Positions 15,382 to 25,900 of a DNA stretch of 64,000 nt are shown in pieces. Location: the NCBI RefSeq assembly GCF_905207245.1, contig NZ_CAJLKP010000026.1:1-64000 (forward strand), read 5' to 3'. Origin of the DNA: an uncultured Bacteroides sp. Lineage in GTDB: Bacteria > Bacteroidota > Bacteroidia > Bacteroidales > Bacteroidaceae. The notes under the pieces were generated by a model. It did no database searches. It was not told the origin of the DNA and saw nothing but the letters and a program-made list of their open reading frames with translations. The position numbers and the translations under genes are program-made. Every line of letters begins with the position of its first letter. Within the stretch, counting starts at the first letter, position 1.

Positions 15382-16936
15382 CAAAAGTAACGACAGAGCG
15401 TGCGGGGATTACTGCCAATTGTTTATTCTTCAATTTATCAATGGGAAGCAAGTCTTCGCCAACCTTATCCGATGTGCGATAGCCCTGCCATGATTTCACC
15501 TTCGAATCATTTACATGGAACGTGAAATTTTGTTCCCGGTCGGCATAGTTGATGACGACCATTACCCATTGCCCGTTTACATTCCGGTAAGCAGAGCACA
15601 TAAGTCCTTTGGGGTCAGTATCTCCTTCCGGAATTGTCTGTCCTTTTTCGTTAGTTGCACGAATAGACATGCGTACAGCTCCCGGACGGACAAAACGACT
15701 GTAGTTGCCTAATATCCACATCAGTTTAGAATCTTCCACTTTGCCGTCATGTAAGTCGGGGACCGTGTATTCTCGTATCAATCCATCCTTATAATCGCCT
15801 CCTATGGCACGCCACCATTGCCAGCTACGGGCTCCTGCATAAACAATGTCATGATGAATGATACGTGCCACATAAAGGGCTGTTTTCATTGTGCGGTCGA
15901 ATCCGTGACCGCCGCCTATTTCCTCGTCATTCCCCATAATGCAGGTTTCCGTCTGCCAGAAATCAACCTTGTATTTATCTAACGTATCACGTAACTGACG
16001 GCGATAATCACGAAGCATGTTTAGCGGAGTAGTTGTCCAATAGCTGTGCCCTGAGATGAGACGGAGGACCTTGGGGGTATTTCCCAAATAAGTGTCTGTA
16101 CTATCCGGTGAAAAGAAAGATTGTATCTCGTATCCACGTTCGTGATTAGTCATATGGGTAGAAAACATGCAACGGTAATCCGATGATTCACAGATAGCAA
16201 TTTCCGTATCAATTCCTTCTTTTACAAACTCTTTACTGATGAGGCGTACGGCACGGGCTATTTCTTTCTTCGTGGCCGGAGTACCTTCCTGTTTGGGTCC
16301 TATCCAGTTCCAGTGACCATCCGGTTCATTGAAAGGGGAAAGGTAATCGAACTTGATGCCGTCCTTCTTCTCCACTCCTTTAATCATATTTGCCAGAAAG
16401 CGAGCGAAATCTTCATAATGTTCCTCTTTCAGATTAAGTGTACCGTCACGTCCGGTGTTGGTGGCAAGCCCGTTCTGGGTATAATAGACGGGCGGTGAGT
16501 TCAGGAAAGCGAGAAACTTGCCGACCCCGCGTTCTTTGGCTAAACGGAGAAAGTTGCGTTGTCCCTGTTGCTTATTCCAGTCATAGCTCCCATCCGGCTG
16601 CAAGAAACACTCGGTACGCATCCAGGGAGAACCTATTTGACTCGCTTTGCCCTGCTCCGTACTTCCTGCGCCTACATTGAATCGCCACATAGAGAGACCG
16701 ATACCTTTAGGTTTTCCGTTGGCATCGTTCTCCGTGCTAAACAGCCAGTCTGCCACTAGGTTTTGTTTTTCCTGAGGCCATTTGCCTATGATGTGCATGC
16801 TCCAGGCATCCGAGGCGCTGAAGTGCTCCATGACTTGCAAGGGCTGTTCGGTAACTATCTCGAAATGAGTGGGCGGCTGGGCAAAAGCATAACTGCATAT
16901 GCCGGATAAAATGGCTGCAAGGATTATTTTCTTCAT
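15362..16936 (-). CDS. GH30-family secreted glycosidase (endo-beta-1,6-galactanase-like)
   Basis: The 524-aa protein has a signal peptide cleaved after YAFAQ. It matches the GH30/COG5520 O-glycosyl hydrolase fold: LSMWRFNVGAGS near residue 80, the acid/base Glu204 in PFNEPDG, and the nucleophile Glu330 in WQTETCIMG, with a C-terminal beta-domain (NYADREQNFTFHV). The pattern NSPPVYYTQNG is closest to endo-beta-1,6-galactanase-type members, but the exact linkage cannot be read from sequence. It is the last gene of the SusC-SusD-DUF3823-GH30 unit, 89 nt after DUF3823 with a hairpin between. It probably cuts the polysaccharide taken up by this PUL. Confidence 0.8.
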   Translation of the reverse strand: MKKIILAAILSGICSYAFAQPPTHFEIVTEQPLQVMEHFSASDAWSMHIIGKWPQEKQNLVADWLFSTENDANGKPKGIGLSMWRFNVGAGSTEQGKASQIGSPWMRTECFLQPDGSYDWNKQQGQRNFLRLAKERGVGKFLAFLNSPPVYYTQNGLATNTGRDGTLNLKEEHYEDFARFLANMIKGVEKKDGIKFDYLSPFNEPDGHWNWIGPKQEGTPATKKEIARAVRLISKEFVKEGIDTEIAICESSDYRCMFSTHMTNHERGYEIQSFFSPDSTDTYLGNTPKVLRLISGHSYWTTTPLNMLRDYRRQLRDTLDKYKVDFWQTETCIMGNDEEIGGGHGFDRTMKTALYVARIIHHDIVYAGARSWQWWRAIGGDYKDGLIREYTVPDLHDGKVEDSKLMWILGNYSRFVRPGAVRMSIRATNEKGQTIPEGDTDPKGLMCSAYRNVNGQWVMVVINYADREQNFTFHVNDSKVKSWQGYRTSDKVGEDLLPIDKLKNKQLAVIPARSVVTFVSVVND

Positions 16937-16961
16937 TTGATAAGAATTTCTTTATAAACTG

Positions 16962-16995
16962 GAGAGGAAGTATCTGTTTGCGGATACTTCCTCTC
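16962..16995 (-). terminator. Intercistronic hairpin between DUF3823 and GH30
   Basis: A perfect 13-bp stem, GAGAGGAAGTATC (16962-16974) with 16983-16995, closes an 8-nt loop. There is only a weak T-rich tail on the minus strand. It probably reduces expression of GH30 relative to the uptake genes or protects the upstream mRNA end. Confidence 0.5.
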
Positions 16996-17025
16996 GTAAT
17001 TCATATATTTAAGTTATCCTGTAAC

Positions 17026-17700
17026 TTATTTCAGTGTCACTTTGGTTGATTGCGTATAGCAAAATTCCCCTGCTTTGTCCGATTGTACCCCTACACGTGC
17101 AAAGACATAGTCGGCACTGGTCAGTGAGGATGGAATATCAATCTCGACAGTCATTTCCTGATCCAGAATAACGTTGGACAAATCCATGAATTTGTTACCT
17201 TCGTTTCTATTGTTGTCAGTTAATATACTTTTGCCGATATAAATGCCTACACTTTTCAGGTTTGCACTCTCCACGACTTTCTTGATTGTAAATTTGGCAA
17301 CAACCTTATTTCCATTTTTCAGAAAAGATGGGTTCTTGATAACGAAGTACGGTGTAACTGGGATATCCTGTACTGTATTGCCTTTTACTCTGATTAATAT
17401 CGTATCGTTCTGAGGTGCTTCCCAGGGTGCTCCGCTAATTCTGACCAGTTTATATTCGCCATCAAACAAAGATACGGAGTAAGTTCCATCTTGAGCAATG
17501 TGTGCCGGTATTTCTGATTTGAAATCGTAGCCATCCTGGAATAGTGCAAATCGTGTTCCGTCAGTACGAACTCCTATTGCTTCTCCTTCATACACTGCTT
17601 TTCCTGACAGCATGGACTTGGGTTCATCATAGTTGTCATATCCGCAACTTGAGAGTATCAAGAGACAACCTATTGTGATAAAAAATACTATTTTTTTCAT
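17026..17700 (-). CDS. DUF3823 surface lipoprotein (SusE-position glycan-binding candidate)
   Basis: The 224-aa protein has a lipoprotein signal ending at LSSCGYDNYDEP. The body matches DUF3823: an N-terminal carboxypeptidase-regulatory-like beta domain (about 30-115, with LSGKAVYEGE and FDGEYKLVRISG) and a C-terminal beta domain (about 116-224). Such genes follow susD in many Bacteroides PULs and take the place of SusE/F-like surface glycan-binding proteins; binding is inferred from this position. It begins 15 nt after the susD stop. Confidence 0.85.
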   Translation of the reverse strand: MKKIVFFITIGCLLILSSCGYDNYDEPKSMLSGKAVYEGEAIGVRTDGTRFALFQDGYDFKSEIPAHIAQDGTYSVSLFDGEYKLVRISGAPWEAPQNDTILIRVKGNTVQDIPVTPYFVIKNPSFLKNGNKVVAKFTIKKVVESANLKSVGIYIGKSILTDNNRNEGNKFMDLSNVILDQEMTVEIDIPSSLTSADYVFARVGVQSDKAGEFCYTQSTKVTLK

Positions 17701-17715
17701 GACTTATATATATTA

Positions 17716-19575
17716 TTAATGGAACGGGTTTTTAACAATTTTCGGGTTGTTGTTGATAACATTCTGGTCAATTGATGAATAATAGTTGGCCAGACGGAAC
17801 AACCTTGGTCTTTTGAAGCGAGTCAGCGTTGCTTTGTCAAAGATGAATTTGTCTTTGTCATCTGTTCCGGGTTTAGCTACGGCGATTCTGTAAGGATAGA
17901 GCCCGTATACTACTGTATTGTCATTGTAAGTACCGTCCCAAGTCTTATCTGCTATTCTCCAACGCTTCATATCAAAGTATCGGTGATCTTCAAATGCTAG
18001 TTCTACGCGACGCTCATTTTGGATTTTTTCCAGAGTCAGGTGTTCGATGCTGTTGGCAGGGAACCCTGCACGTTCACGCAGTTTATTGATGTAACTTTCT
18101 GGCGTAGGATCTGTTTCGCCCAGCTCGAAAGCAGCTTCGGCAGCGTTCAGATAGATTTCTCCCAAGCGAAACCAAGGCCACCAGTTTTCGCAACCAGTAC
18201 CGCGTGAGCTGGCTGCTGATGCTTCGCTGACAAACTTACGAATGTAGAAACCAGTATTGCTTACGTCTGGTGCATTGTCTTTCGGACCATCCAGACCTGT
18301 CCATGTCTTTCCATCTTCATAATTGCTGCCCAATGTAGGGTTTACACTAAGATCATAAGTTCCGGTAGTTGCATTCCAGATAGCAACACCAGCCTGAATG
18401 TCAACGTCTATACTGCGGAATTTAGTACCTGGATAAACGACAGTACCGTAAAGGCGTGCGTCTTTATTGGCAAAGATATCGGTTTGATTTTCATATACAA
18501 TGTAATTGCCATTAGCGTTTTTATAGCGCAATGTTCCTTTGCTTCCATCCAGATAGTCATAGCTTTCAACAAGGCTCAGTGATGGGGCGATGGTAGAAGA
18601 AGACTCGTTGTCTTCGGTCAGGTGTCTTACGATGTTATCATATGCAAAACGGTGCACTTTAGTGGGAGCTAGGTAATCTTTAGCAAAGATGATTTCTTTG
18701 TTTCCTGTCTTGGTCATGAACAAGTCATAGAAGTTCTTTCCTTTATCTGGATTTGAATTATACAGTTCATAAGGACCTGCGATGATTGCTTTGGATGCTT
18801 CAAGAGATTTCTTGTAGTAATCATTAGCCATACTGGCAGAGATACCTACTTCACCACCATCTGTCTTCACAGCGGGAGTCAGTTCGTTGTTGTATTTAGC
18901 AATGGAGCCAGCATACAGCATGGCACGACTTTGCAATGCAAGGGCTGTATAGGTGTTGGCTCTGGTCTGGCTTCCGTTGTTGCTTGCCAACTGATCCTTG
19001 ATGCTTTGGATTTCAGTATAGATGAAATCATAGATTTCATGCTCTTTGGCGCGCGGATTTTGCAGATAAGACGGATCGCCACTGAAGTCATATTCCAACG
19101 TGGTAGTGATGAGGGGAACTCCACCCATGCGTCTTACTAATTCAAAATATACATAAGCACGCAGGAAACGGAATTCTGCGTTGAACAATGCTTTCTGTTC
19201 TGTCCCTAATCCGGTGCTGAATTTATCCAGTTTCTCGATAGACATGTTGATGTCGCGGATTAATCCGTAATCCCACCATCTGCCATAGTCATCGCCATAC
19301 TGAAGCTCATTTCTGTAGTTTTGATCCATTGTGCCCGAATACATGGCATCGTCAACTTCGGTCATACCACCTGTATTGAAGTCACCGTGCAGTTGAGGCA
19401 TTCTGTTATAGATGTTTGCCAACTGCGATTTTATCAGGGCTGGGTCATTCCATACCTGTTCGTCGGTAAGGATATTCTGAGGATCTTTCTCGAACCAACT
19501 ATCCCCACAACTGGATAATAGGGAGGTAAACAATACCCCCACAATGAATAAACTGATATATCTTTTCATAATCAT
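17716..19575 (-). CDS. SusD/RagB-like nutrient-binding lipoprotein (PUL 1)
   Basis: The 619-aa protein has a lipoprotein signal (LLSSCGDSWFEKDP) and the SusD architecture: the N-terminal TPR-like part (LRAYVYFELVRRMGGVPLIT near residues 135-155) and the C-terminal signature (WPWFRLGEIYLNAAEAAFEL, then INKLRERAGFP and RRVELAFEDHRYFDMKRW). It binds glycan at the cell surface and closes over the SusC pore. It starts 5 nt after susC. The second Met (19569) could be the true start. Confidence 0.95.
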   Translation of the reverse strand: MIMKRYISLFIVGVLFTSLLSSCGDSWFEKDPQNILTDEQVWNDPALIKSQLANIYNRMPQLHGDFNTGGMTEVDDAMYSGTMDQNYRNELQYGDDYGRWWDYGLIRDINMSIEKLDKFSTGLGTEQKALFNAEFRFLRAYVYFELVRRMGGVPLITTTLEYDFSGDPSYLQNPRAKEHEIYDFIYTEIQSIKDQLASNNGSQTRANTYTALALQSRAMLYAGSIAKYNNELTPAVKTDGGEVGISASMANDYYKKSLEASKAIIAGPYELYNSNPDKGKNFYDLFMTKTGNKEIIFAKDYLAPTKVHRFAYDNIVRHLTEDNESSSTIAPSLSLVESYDYLDGSKGTLRYKNANGNYIVYENQTDIFANKDARLYGTVVYPGTKFRSIDVDIQAGVAIWNATTGTYDLSVNPTLGSNYEDGKTWTGLDGPKDNAPDVSNTGFYIRKFVSEASAASSRGTGCENWWPWFRLGEIYLNAAEAAFELGETDPTPESYINKLRERAGFPANSIEHLTLEKIQNERRVELAFEDHRYFDMKRWRIADKTWDGTYNDNTVVYGLYPYRIAVAKPGTDDKDKFIFDKATLTRFKRPRLFRLANYYSSIDQNVINNNPKIVKNPFH

Positions 19576-19580
19576 CTTTT

Positions 19581-22500
19581 TTAATAGGTAATGTTAAATC
19601 CAACAAGTATGGTTTTTTGCTGTGGGTATACAACAGCTGCTGCGGCACTGATTTCCGGATCTATTTCATATTGGTGTACATTGTCGAATGAAATCAAGTT
19701 TGAAGCATTGACATATACACGTACCTTTTGTGCACGTATTTTTTGAAGAATGTGTGCAGGAAGGCTATATCCTACTTCCAAGTTCTTAACTCTCAAATAG
19801 TGTACATTGTGCAACCAGAAATCACTGTTTTTACCGTTAGGTCCAGACTCTCCCTTTCTAATAGCTGGATAATACCCTGAAACCCATGCGCTGTTCGGAT
19901 CATATGGGTCCTCGCGATGCCATCTATCTTCTAGAAGATACTCGGGTGAGCTACCGTTGCCGTGAAGAGGGTTTCTCAATTCATAGTTCTGACCCCATCC
20001 TTGCATGGCACCACCTGCAAAGTCGATATTCAGGTCAATACCTTTCCATTCAACACCGATGTTGCCACCGAACGACAACATTGGAGACCAACCTTCGGGA
20101 TAACCGATAGGACGTTCGTCCATTCCATTGATGATACCATCGCCGTTGACATCTTTGTAGATAAAGTCACCGGGTAACAGTGAACGGTTGTTCTGGCCGT
20201 CTATATTTACCGGATAGTTGTTGATTTCATCTTGGGACTCGAAACGTCCGATTACCTGATATCCCCAATAAATACCTCCCCAACGGTCATTGGAGCCATT
20301 GCGATATTTATTCCAGGAGCTACCGAATCTTTCTTTGTAACGATAAACCATCTTATATCTGGAGAAAGTCATATTGCCACTTACGGTATAGTTCACATCT
20401 CCGATATTATCTTTCCAGGTAATCATACCTTCGGCACCTACATAAGCATCTTTGTTCAGGTTTTCATTGGGTAGGCTGTAACCTACCTCGCTGGGCAAAA
20501 CAACGTCGTAACGTCCTGCTGGAATACCGGTAATATTCTTTCTGAAGGCATCGAATGTACCTGTCAGTCTGTTATTGAACAGAGCAATATCAAAACCTAT
20601 ATTAAGTGATGTGTTTTTCACCCATGACAGGTTTCTGATGGGCAATCCACGTTGATTAATGCCGGTGACTACTTCACCGTCCAGAACAGCACTTCCTTGT
20701 TTCCAGTTGTATCCGTCCATGTAACCGAACATAGATACACCGGCTTCACTACCTGTCTGCCCCACAGAAGCACGAATTTTGAGATCATTGACTACACCCT
20801 TCAGATTTTCAAAGAAAGATTCTTCTGAAATTCTCCATCCGATTGATGCACCGGGGAAGAAGCCCCATCTTTTTCCGGGAGCGTAAAGGTAAGAACCGTC
20901 ATAACGTCCCAGTAATTCAACCAAATATTTGTCAGCATAGTTGTAGTTGATTCTGCCAATCCAACCGGCTCTGGCCTGATAAGACCAATCGTCGTTGAAG
21001 TCGTTAATTTCACTGAATTGTAGTAGCGGCAGGTAGTTGTTGGTTGGTACCGTACCGTTTGACTGATAGTTCTTGTCATAGTCAGAAGCCTCGTAAGCAA
21101 ATACAGCTGATATGTAGTGGCTCTTGATTTGCTTGGTATAGTTCAGTTGGAGTTGCATATAGCGTGCAGCTACGTCTCTCTCCGTCTGGTATCTCCAACG
21201 GCTATTCAAACCACCGGTTTTGTCATATACACCACTTTCCTTATTATAGGTGTATGCATCATAAGCGTATTGGAAACCATCGAATTTACTGTTGGTATAG
21301 TTGTAAGAGAAGGTCGCCTTTGCTGTAAGCCCGAAGCCGAAATCATATTGTGCATATGCGTTGATGTTTGCATTACGCGTCAGGTTGTCCTTATAGCCGG
21401 CAACGTCTCTTTTAAAGAGTGCCGGGTTATAACCGATTTCGTGAGTGTTATTGATGTAATCAGGATTATCGTTGGCATAGGGGCTTTCGATAGGCCACAT
21501 TTTGAACATAGACAGAATAGAAGAAAAATATCCGTCACCGCCGGGAAGACCTACATCCTGGCTTTTCTCATATTTACCGCTGATTTGAGTTCCAATAGTC
21601 AGGCCTTTGGCTATCTTTGTTTCGATGTTAGCCTGGATATTGGTTCTTTGGTAGTTGAAGTCAGGCATCAATGCATCCTGGCTTGTATGAGCAATAGAAA
21701 TGTAGTGGTTGGTCTTTTCGGAACCACCCGTAACATTGGCATTGATGTGATATTGAGGTACGTTATTTCTCATGATGATATCGTAGTAGTCATAGCTCTG
21801 ATATCCAGGTTCCGTGCCTGCCTGCCATTTGGCTAATTCTTCTGGACTATAGAGATTTGCCGGATTTCTGCCGTAGTTCTGTTCAGACTCTACCAATGCT
21901 CTTACATATTGTCCGGCATTAGCCAGTTTGGGGAATCTGGTCAGATTCTGCCAGCCATAATACCCATTGACATTGATGGTGGCTTTCTCGTTTTTCTTAC
22001 CTTTCTTAGTGGTTACCAGTACAACGCCGTTGGCTGCACGCAGACCGTAGATAGATGCGGACGCGTCTTTTAGGATAGAAATGCTTTCGATATCCTCGAT
22101 GTTGAGGGCATTGAACGCATCATTACCAGAGACATTGGAGCTTTGCACCCAGTCGCTGCCGGTTTCACCACCATAAGGAATGCCGTCGATAACGAACAAT
22201 GGATTTCCCATATTACGGATTTCCAGATTGATTCCTTTACCGGGACGTGCATCCATGGCACGGGTCGAAATACCTGCCATCTTACCGGATAAGGCTCCTG
22301 CCGTAGTAGTGGAAACCGAGCGTGTCAGAGCTTCGGATTTTACGTTGCCGATGGCTCCGGTCACATTTCTTTTGGACTGGGAACTGTAACCAACAACGAT
22401 GACCTCATCCAAGATTTCCGAATCCTCTTCCAATGTAACTTGAAAGACTGTTTTACCATTCATCTTGACTTCTTTGGACTTGTAACCGATGAATGAAACC

Positions 22501-22727
22501 ACCAGTGTGCCATTTGTGTCGTTTACGTTTAATGTGAAATTTCCATCAATGTCGGTGATGGTTCCGTTCATACTTCCTCCACTCGTCACCTCTTTCACTG
22601 TGACGTTGGCACCTATGACTGGCTCACCTTTTACATCAGCTACATAACCTTTGATTGGGGTTTGTCCGAATACTGTAGCAGATAACAATAGCATGGCACA
22701 AGTGCATAGCAATTTAAAATGCCTCAT
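19581..22727 (-). CDS. SusC/RagA-like TonB-dependent transporter (PUL 1)
   Basis: The 1048-aa protein has a signal peptide (ending VFGQ), a carboxypeptidase-regulatory-like domain at about 24-110 (GEPVIGANVTV, TDIDGNFTL), a short TonB-contact region (EVIVVGYSSQSKRNVTG) and a plug domain (GKMAGISTR, PLFVIDGIPYGG, SILKDASASIYGLRAANGV). A 22-strand barrel follows, ending in ILVGFNITY. It imports oligosaccharides with the adjacent SusD. It faces away from the hybrid regulator gene across a 204-bp promoter region. Confidence 0.95.
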   Translation of the reverse strand: MRHFKLLCTCAMLLLSATVFGQTPIKGYVADVKGEPVIGANVTVKEVTSGGSMNGTITDIDGNFTLNVNDTNGTLVVSFIGYKSKEVKMNGKTVFQVTLEEDSEILDEVIVVGYSSQSKRNVTGAIGNVKSEALTRSVSTTTAGALSGKMAGISTRAMDARPGKGINLEIRNMGNPLFVIDGIPYGGETGSDWVQSSNVSGNDAFNALNIEDIESISILKDASASIYGLRAANGVVLVTTKKGKKNEKATINVNGYYGWQNLTRFPKLANAGQYVRALVESEQNYGRNPANLYSPEELAKWQAGTEPGYQSYDYYDIIMRNNVPQYHINANVTGGSEKTNHYISIAHTSQDALMPDFNYQRTNIQANIETKIAKGLTIGTQISGKYEKSQDVGLPGGDGYFSSILSMFKMWPIESPYANDNPDYINNTHEIGYNPALFKRDVAGYKDNLTRNANINAYAQYDFGFGLTAKATFSYNYTNSKFDGFQYAYDAYTYNKESGVYDKTGGLNSRWRYQTERDVAARYMQLQLNYTKQIKSHYISAVFAYEASDYDKNYQSNGTVPTNNYLPLLQFSEINDFNDDWSYQARAGWIGRINYNYADKYLVELLGRYDGSYLYAPGKRWGFFPGASIGWRISEESFFENLKGVVNDLKIRASVGQTGSEAGVSMFGYMDGYNWKQGSAVLDGEVVTGINQRGLPIRNLSWVKNTSLNIGFDIALFNNRLTGTFDAFRKNITGIPAGRYDVVLPSEVGYSLPNENLNKDAYVGAEGMITWKDNIGDVNYTVSGNMTFSRYKMVYRYKERFGSSWNKYRNGSNDRWGGIYWGYQVIGRFESQDEINNYPVNIDGQNNRSLLPGDFIYKDVNGDGIINGMDERPIGYPEGWSPMLSFGGNIGVEWKGIDLNIDFAGGAMQGWGQNYELRNPLHGNGSSPEYLLEDRWHREDPYDPNSAWVSGYYPAIRKGESGPNGKNSDFWLHNVHYLRVKNLEVGYSLPAHILQKIRAQKVRVYVNASNLISFDNVHQYEIDPEISAAAAVVYPQQKTILVGFNITY

Positions 22728-22784
22728 AAGAATTAGAATTTAGAGATTAAACATATATTATCTTCTGTTCACTTTTTAACGCCG

Positions 22785-22792
22785 CAAATGTA
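22785..22792 (-). promoter_or_regulatory. Candidate -7 box of the PUL 1 operon
   Basis: TACATTTG on the minus strand fits TAnnTTTG and lies 58 nt before susC. No good -33 element is seen, as expected where an activator such as the adjacent hybrid regulator supplies polymerase contacts. Confidence 0.4.
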
Positions 22793-22931
22793 AGAGAATG
22801 TAGCATATATTAGTATTATAAATCATGCAAATAAGGTTCATGAATCTTGCAATGAATGATTTGTATATATCAGATACAGAATTTATTCTTATTTTTGAAT
22901 CGCTATTCGAGAACATACACAAATTGGCATT

Positions 22932-25900
22932 ATGAGATATACATGCATATTCTTGTTTCTGTTATTTCCGGTGTGGCTGTCAGCGCAACCTTATTCCGTG
23001 AAACGGTTAGGGGCAATCGAAGGATTGTCCAACAATAATGTTCTGAGTATAACTCAGGATAAGCAGGGCTTTTTATGGTTTGCAACGGAGGAGGGACTGA
23101 ATAAATTCGATGGTACCCGTTTTATTACCTATTATAAGGGAACCTCGGACAAACTCAGCATTACGGGTAATGAATTGAACTGCGTACTTGATGATCCGGT
23201 GGATTCTATTCTCTGGATTGCTACACAGCGTGCCGGATTGAATGCCTATGACTATGCCAATGATACTTTTACTACCTATGCCTATGAGCGGGGGCAACCA
23301 AATAGTCTGACTACCAATGATGTCACAGATATACAACCTGCATCGGACGGAAACTTATGGATTGCTACTTATTGGAATGGTATTGACTATCTGGATAAAA
23401 AGACCGGGAAGTTCACACATTACAATTGGGAAACAGTGCCGGGGCTGGTCAGTAATCAAATCTGGTCTGTGGTTGATGGTAGAGACGGAAAACTCTATAT
23501 TGGGCATGTACATGATGGATTCAGCATACTCTCTGTAAAGGAAAAGAAGGTGAAAAACTTCAGACACGATCCGGCTGATCCCAATAGTCTTCCGGCAGAC
23601 GGGGTGATGTGCGTATATAAGGATAACAGCGGAAATATCTGGTTGGGAACTTCCAATGGTTTGGCTCTGTTCAATCCGGTGGCGGAGAATTTCATTCATT
23701 TTAAAGACAATCGGGAGGCGGTTCAGCATCGGGTATTCAATATCAAGCAGATGGATGATAATAAGCTGTGGATTGCGATGGAGTTTGGCGGAATTGCTAT
23801 TCTGGATTTGGCACAACATCTGTTTTTATCGCCGAGACAAGTACGTTTTACTTATATAGGCGAAGGCAATGATGAATATGGTTTGTCGAATTCTACGGTG
23901 CGTTATCTCTTTCAGGATTCTTATAAGAATGTATGGGTGGGTACCTGGGGAGGTGGCATTAATTTCTTAAGCCATGAACCCTCTTTGTTCAATACTTATA
24001 ATTATTCGCCCATTCCGACGGCTGAAAGAAATCTTACCAACAAAATGGTTAATAGTGTTTGTGTTAATCATGAAGGACAATTGTGGATAGGAATGAATAA
24101 CGGAGACATTAATGTCTTCGAAAAAGGAAAGCGGATAGCGGCCTATGGTAGAAACAGCGGCGACCTGAATGGCAATCCGGTTCAGGCTTCTCTATGCGAT
24201 TCGAGAGGGAACTTGTGGTTCGGTCTGTTTGCTGGAGGTGTATGCTATTACGATAAAAACAAGGAGATTTTCAAGCAGATTTTTCCGAAAGATGAGATTG
24301 ATACAGATGTGCGTACCATCTATGAGGACAGAAATCATGTGATATGGATTGGAACCAGTACAGGGATGTATAAGGCGGATATTGAAGGTCGTGTTTTGGA
24401 GCACTATATAGAAGATATACAGATACGCAGTATCTTCAAAGATGAACAGGGATGCTTTTGGGTTGGTACCTTCGGAAGTGGTGTTCTTGTCTATGCGCCT
24501 GATTTCAGCGTGGTGAAACATTTTCATGTGGGTGAGGACTTCCCTTCAAATACCATCAATGCTGTGTACGCAGACAGCAAGAAGCGTGTGTGGATAGCAA
24601 CCGGCGAGGGGCTGGTATGTTTTCCTTCTTCGAAAGAGTGGGAGTACAAAGTTTATAAACGCATGCACGGAATGGAAAACATCCATGTACGGGCAATAAT
24701 GGAAGATGCTTCAGGCAATATCTGGTTCAGCACGAATAAGGGAATCAGTTGTTATATGGAGTCTAAAAACAATATCTATAACTATAGTCGTGAAGATAAT
24801 ATTCCGGCAGACGGATTTATGAGCAACAGTGCGGCATGTGACAACGATGGCAGGATTTACTTCGGTTCTCTCAACGGATTATGCTATTTTAATCCGGGGA
24901 TTGTGCTGGCAGAACGCAAAGCTCCACCAGTCATTATGACGGAAATGCGCATATTCGAGCCTTTGAATGACTGGGGAAATAAAGAAGAAGTGCTTCCTCT
25001 TGACGGATGCTTGTCAGTAGAATTGAACTATTTGCAAAATAACTTCAGTATTACTTTCAATGTACAAAATTACGCATTGGCCAACCAAGTGGAATATGCC
25101 TATATGTTGAAAGGGCTTGAAGATTCTTGGTATACCGTAACGGAACCCAATAATACTACTTTTCGTAATGTGCCTCCCGGCAATTATCAGTTTTTGGTGA
25201 AGACACGTATGAGAAACCAAGACTGGTCGGACCAAATAACGACGTTGAATATCCGCATCATACCTCCTTTGTGGCTATCGTGGTGGGCAAAGTTGCTCTA
25301 TGTTGTGACAGGGGTATTTATTGTGCTCTCCATACTCTATGCTTACAAGAAAAAGTTGGATATGGAGCTCCTTTACGATTTGGAGAAGAAAAATCATGAG
25401 CAGGAACAGGAATTGAACCAGGAACGATTACGCTTTTATACCAATATCACTCACGAACTCCGTACTCCGTTAACATTGATACTGGGACCATTGGAAGATA
25501 TGCAGAAGAGCCATTCACTTTCCAATAAAGATGCCCAGAAGGTATCGGTTATCCACCAAAGTGCTATCAGATTGCTGAACTTGATTAATCAGATACTGGA
25601 ATTCCGTAAGACGGAAACGCAGAATAAGAAACTCTGTGTGACTCATGATAATATAGCTAATCTGGTATACGAAACAGGGCTTAAGTATAAGGAGCTGAAT
25701 CGCAAGCCCAATGTTAAATTCCATATTGAGGTAGAGAGTGAAAATATGTTTCTCTATTTCGATAAAGAGATTATGACCATCATATTGGATAATTTGATCT
25801 CCAATGCGATGAAGTATACCGAGAAAGGCTCTATATTATTGAGGCTGTACAATGTGGCACGGGATGGTGTCGACTACACCGAAATACTGGTGACAGATAC

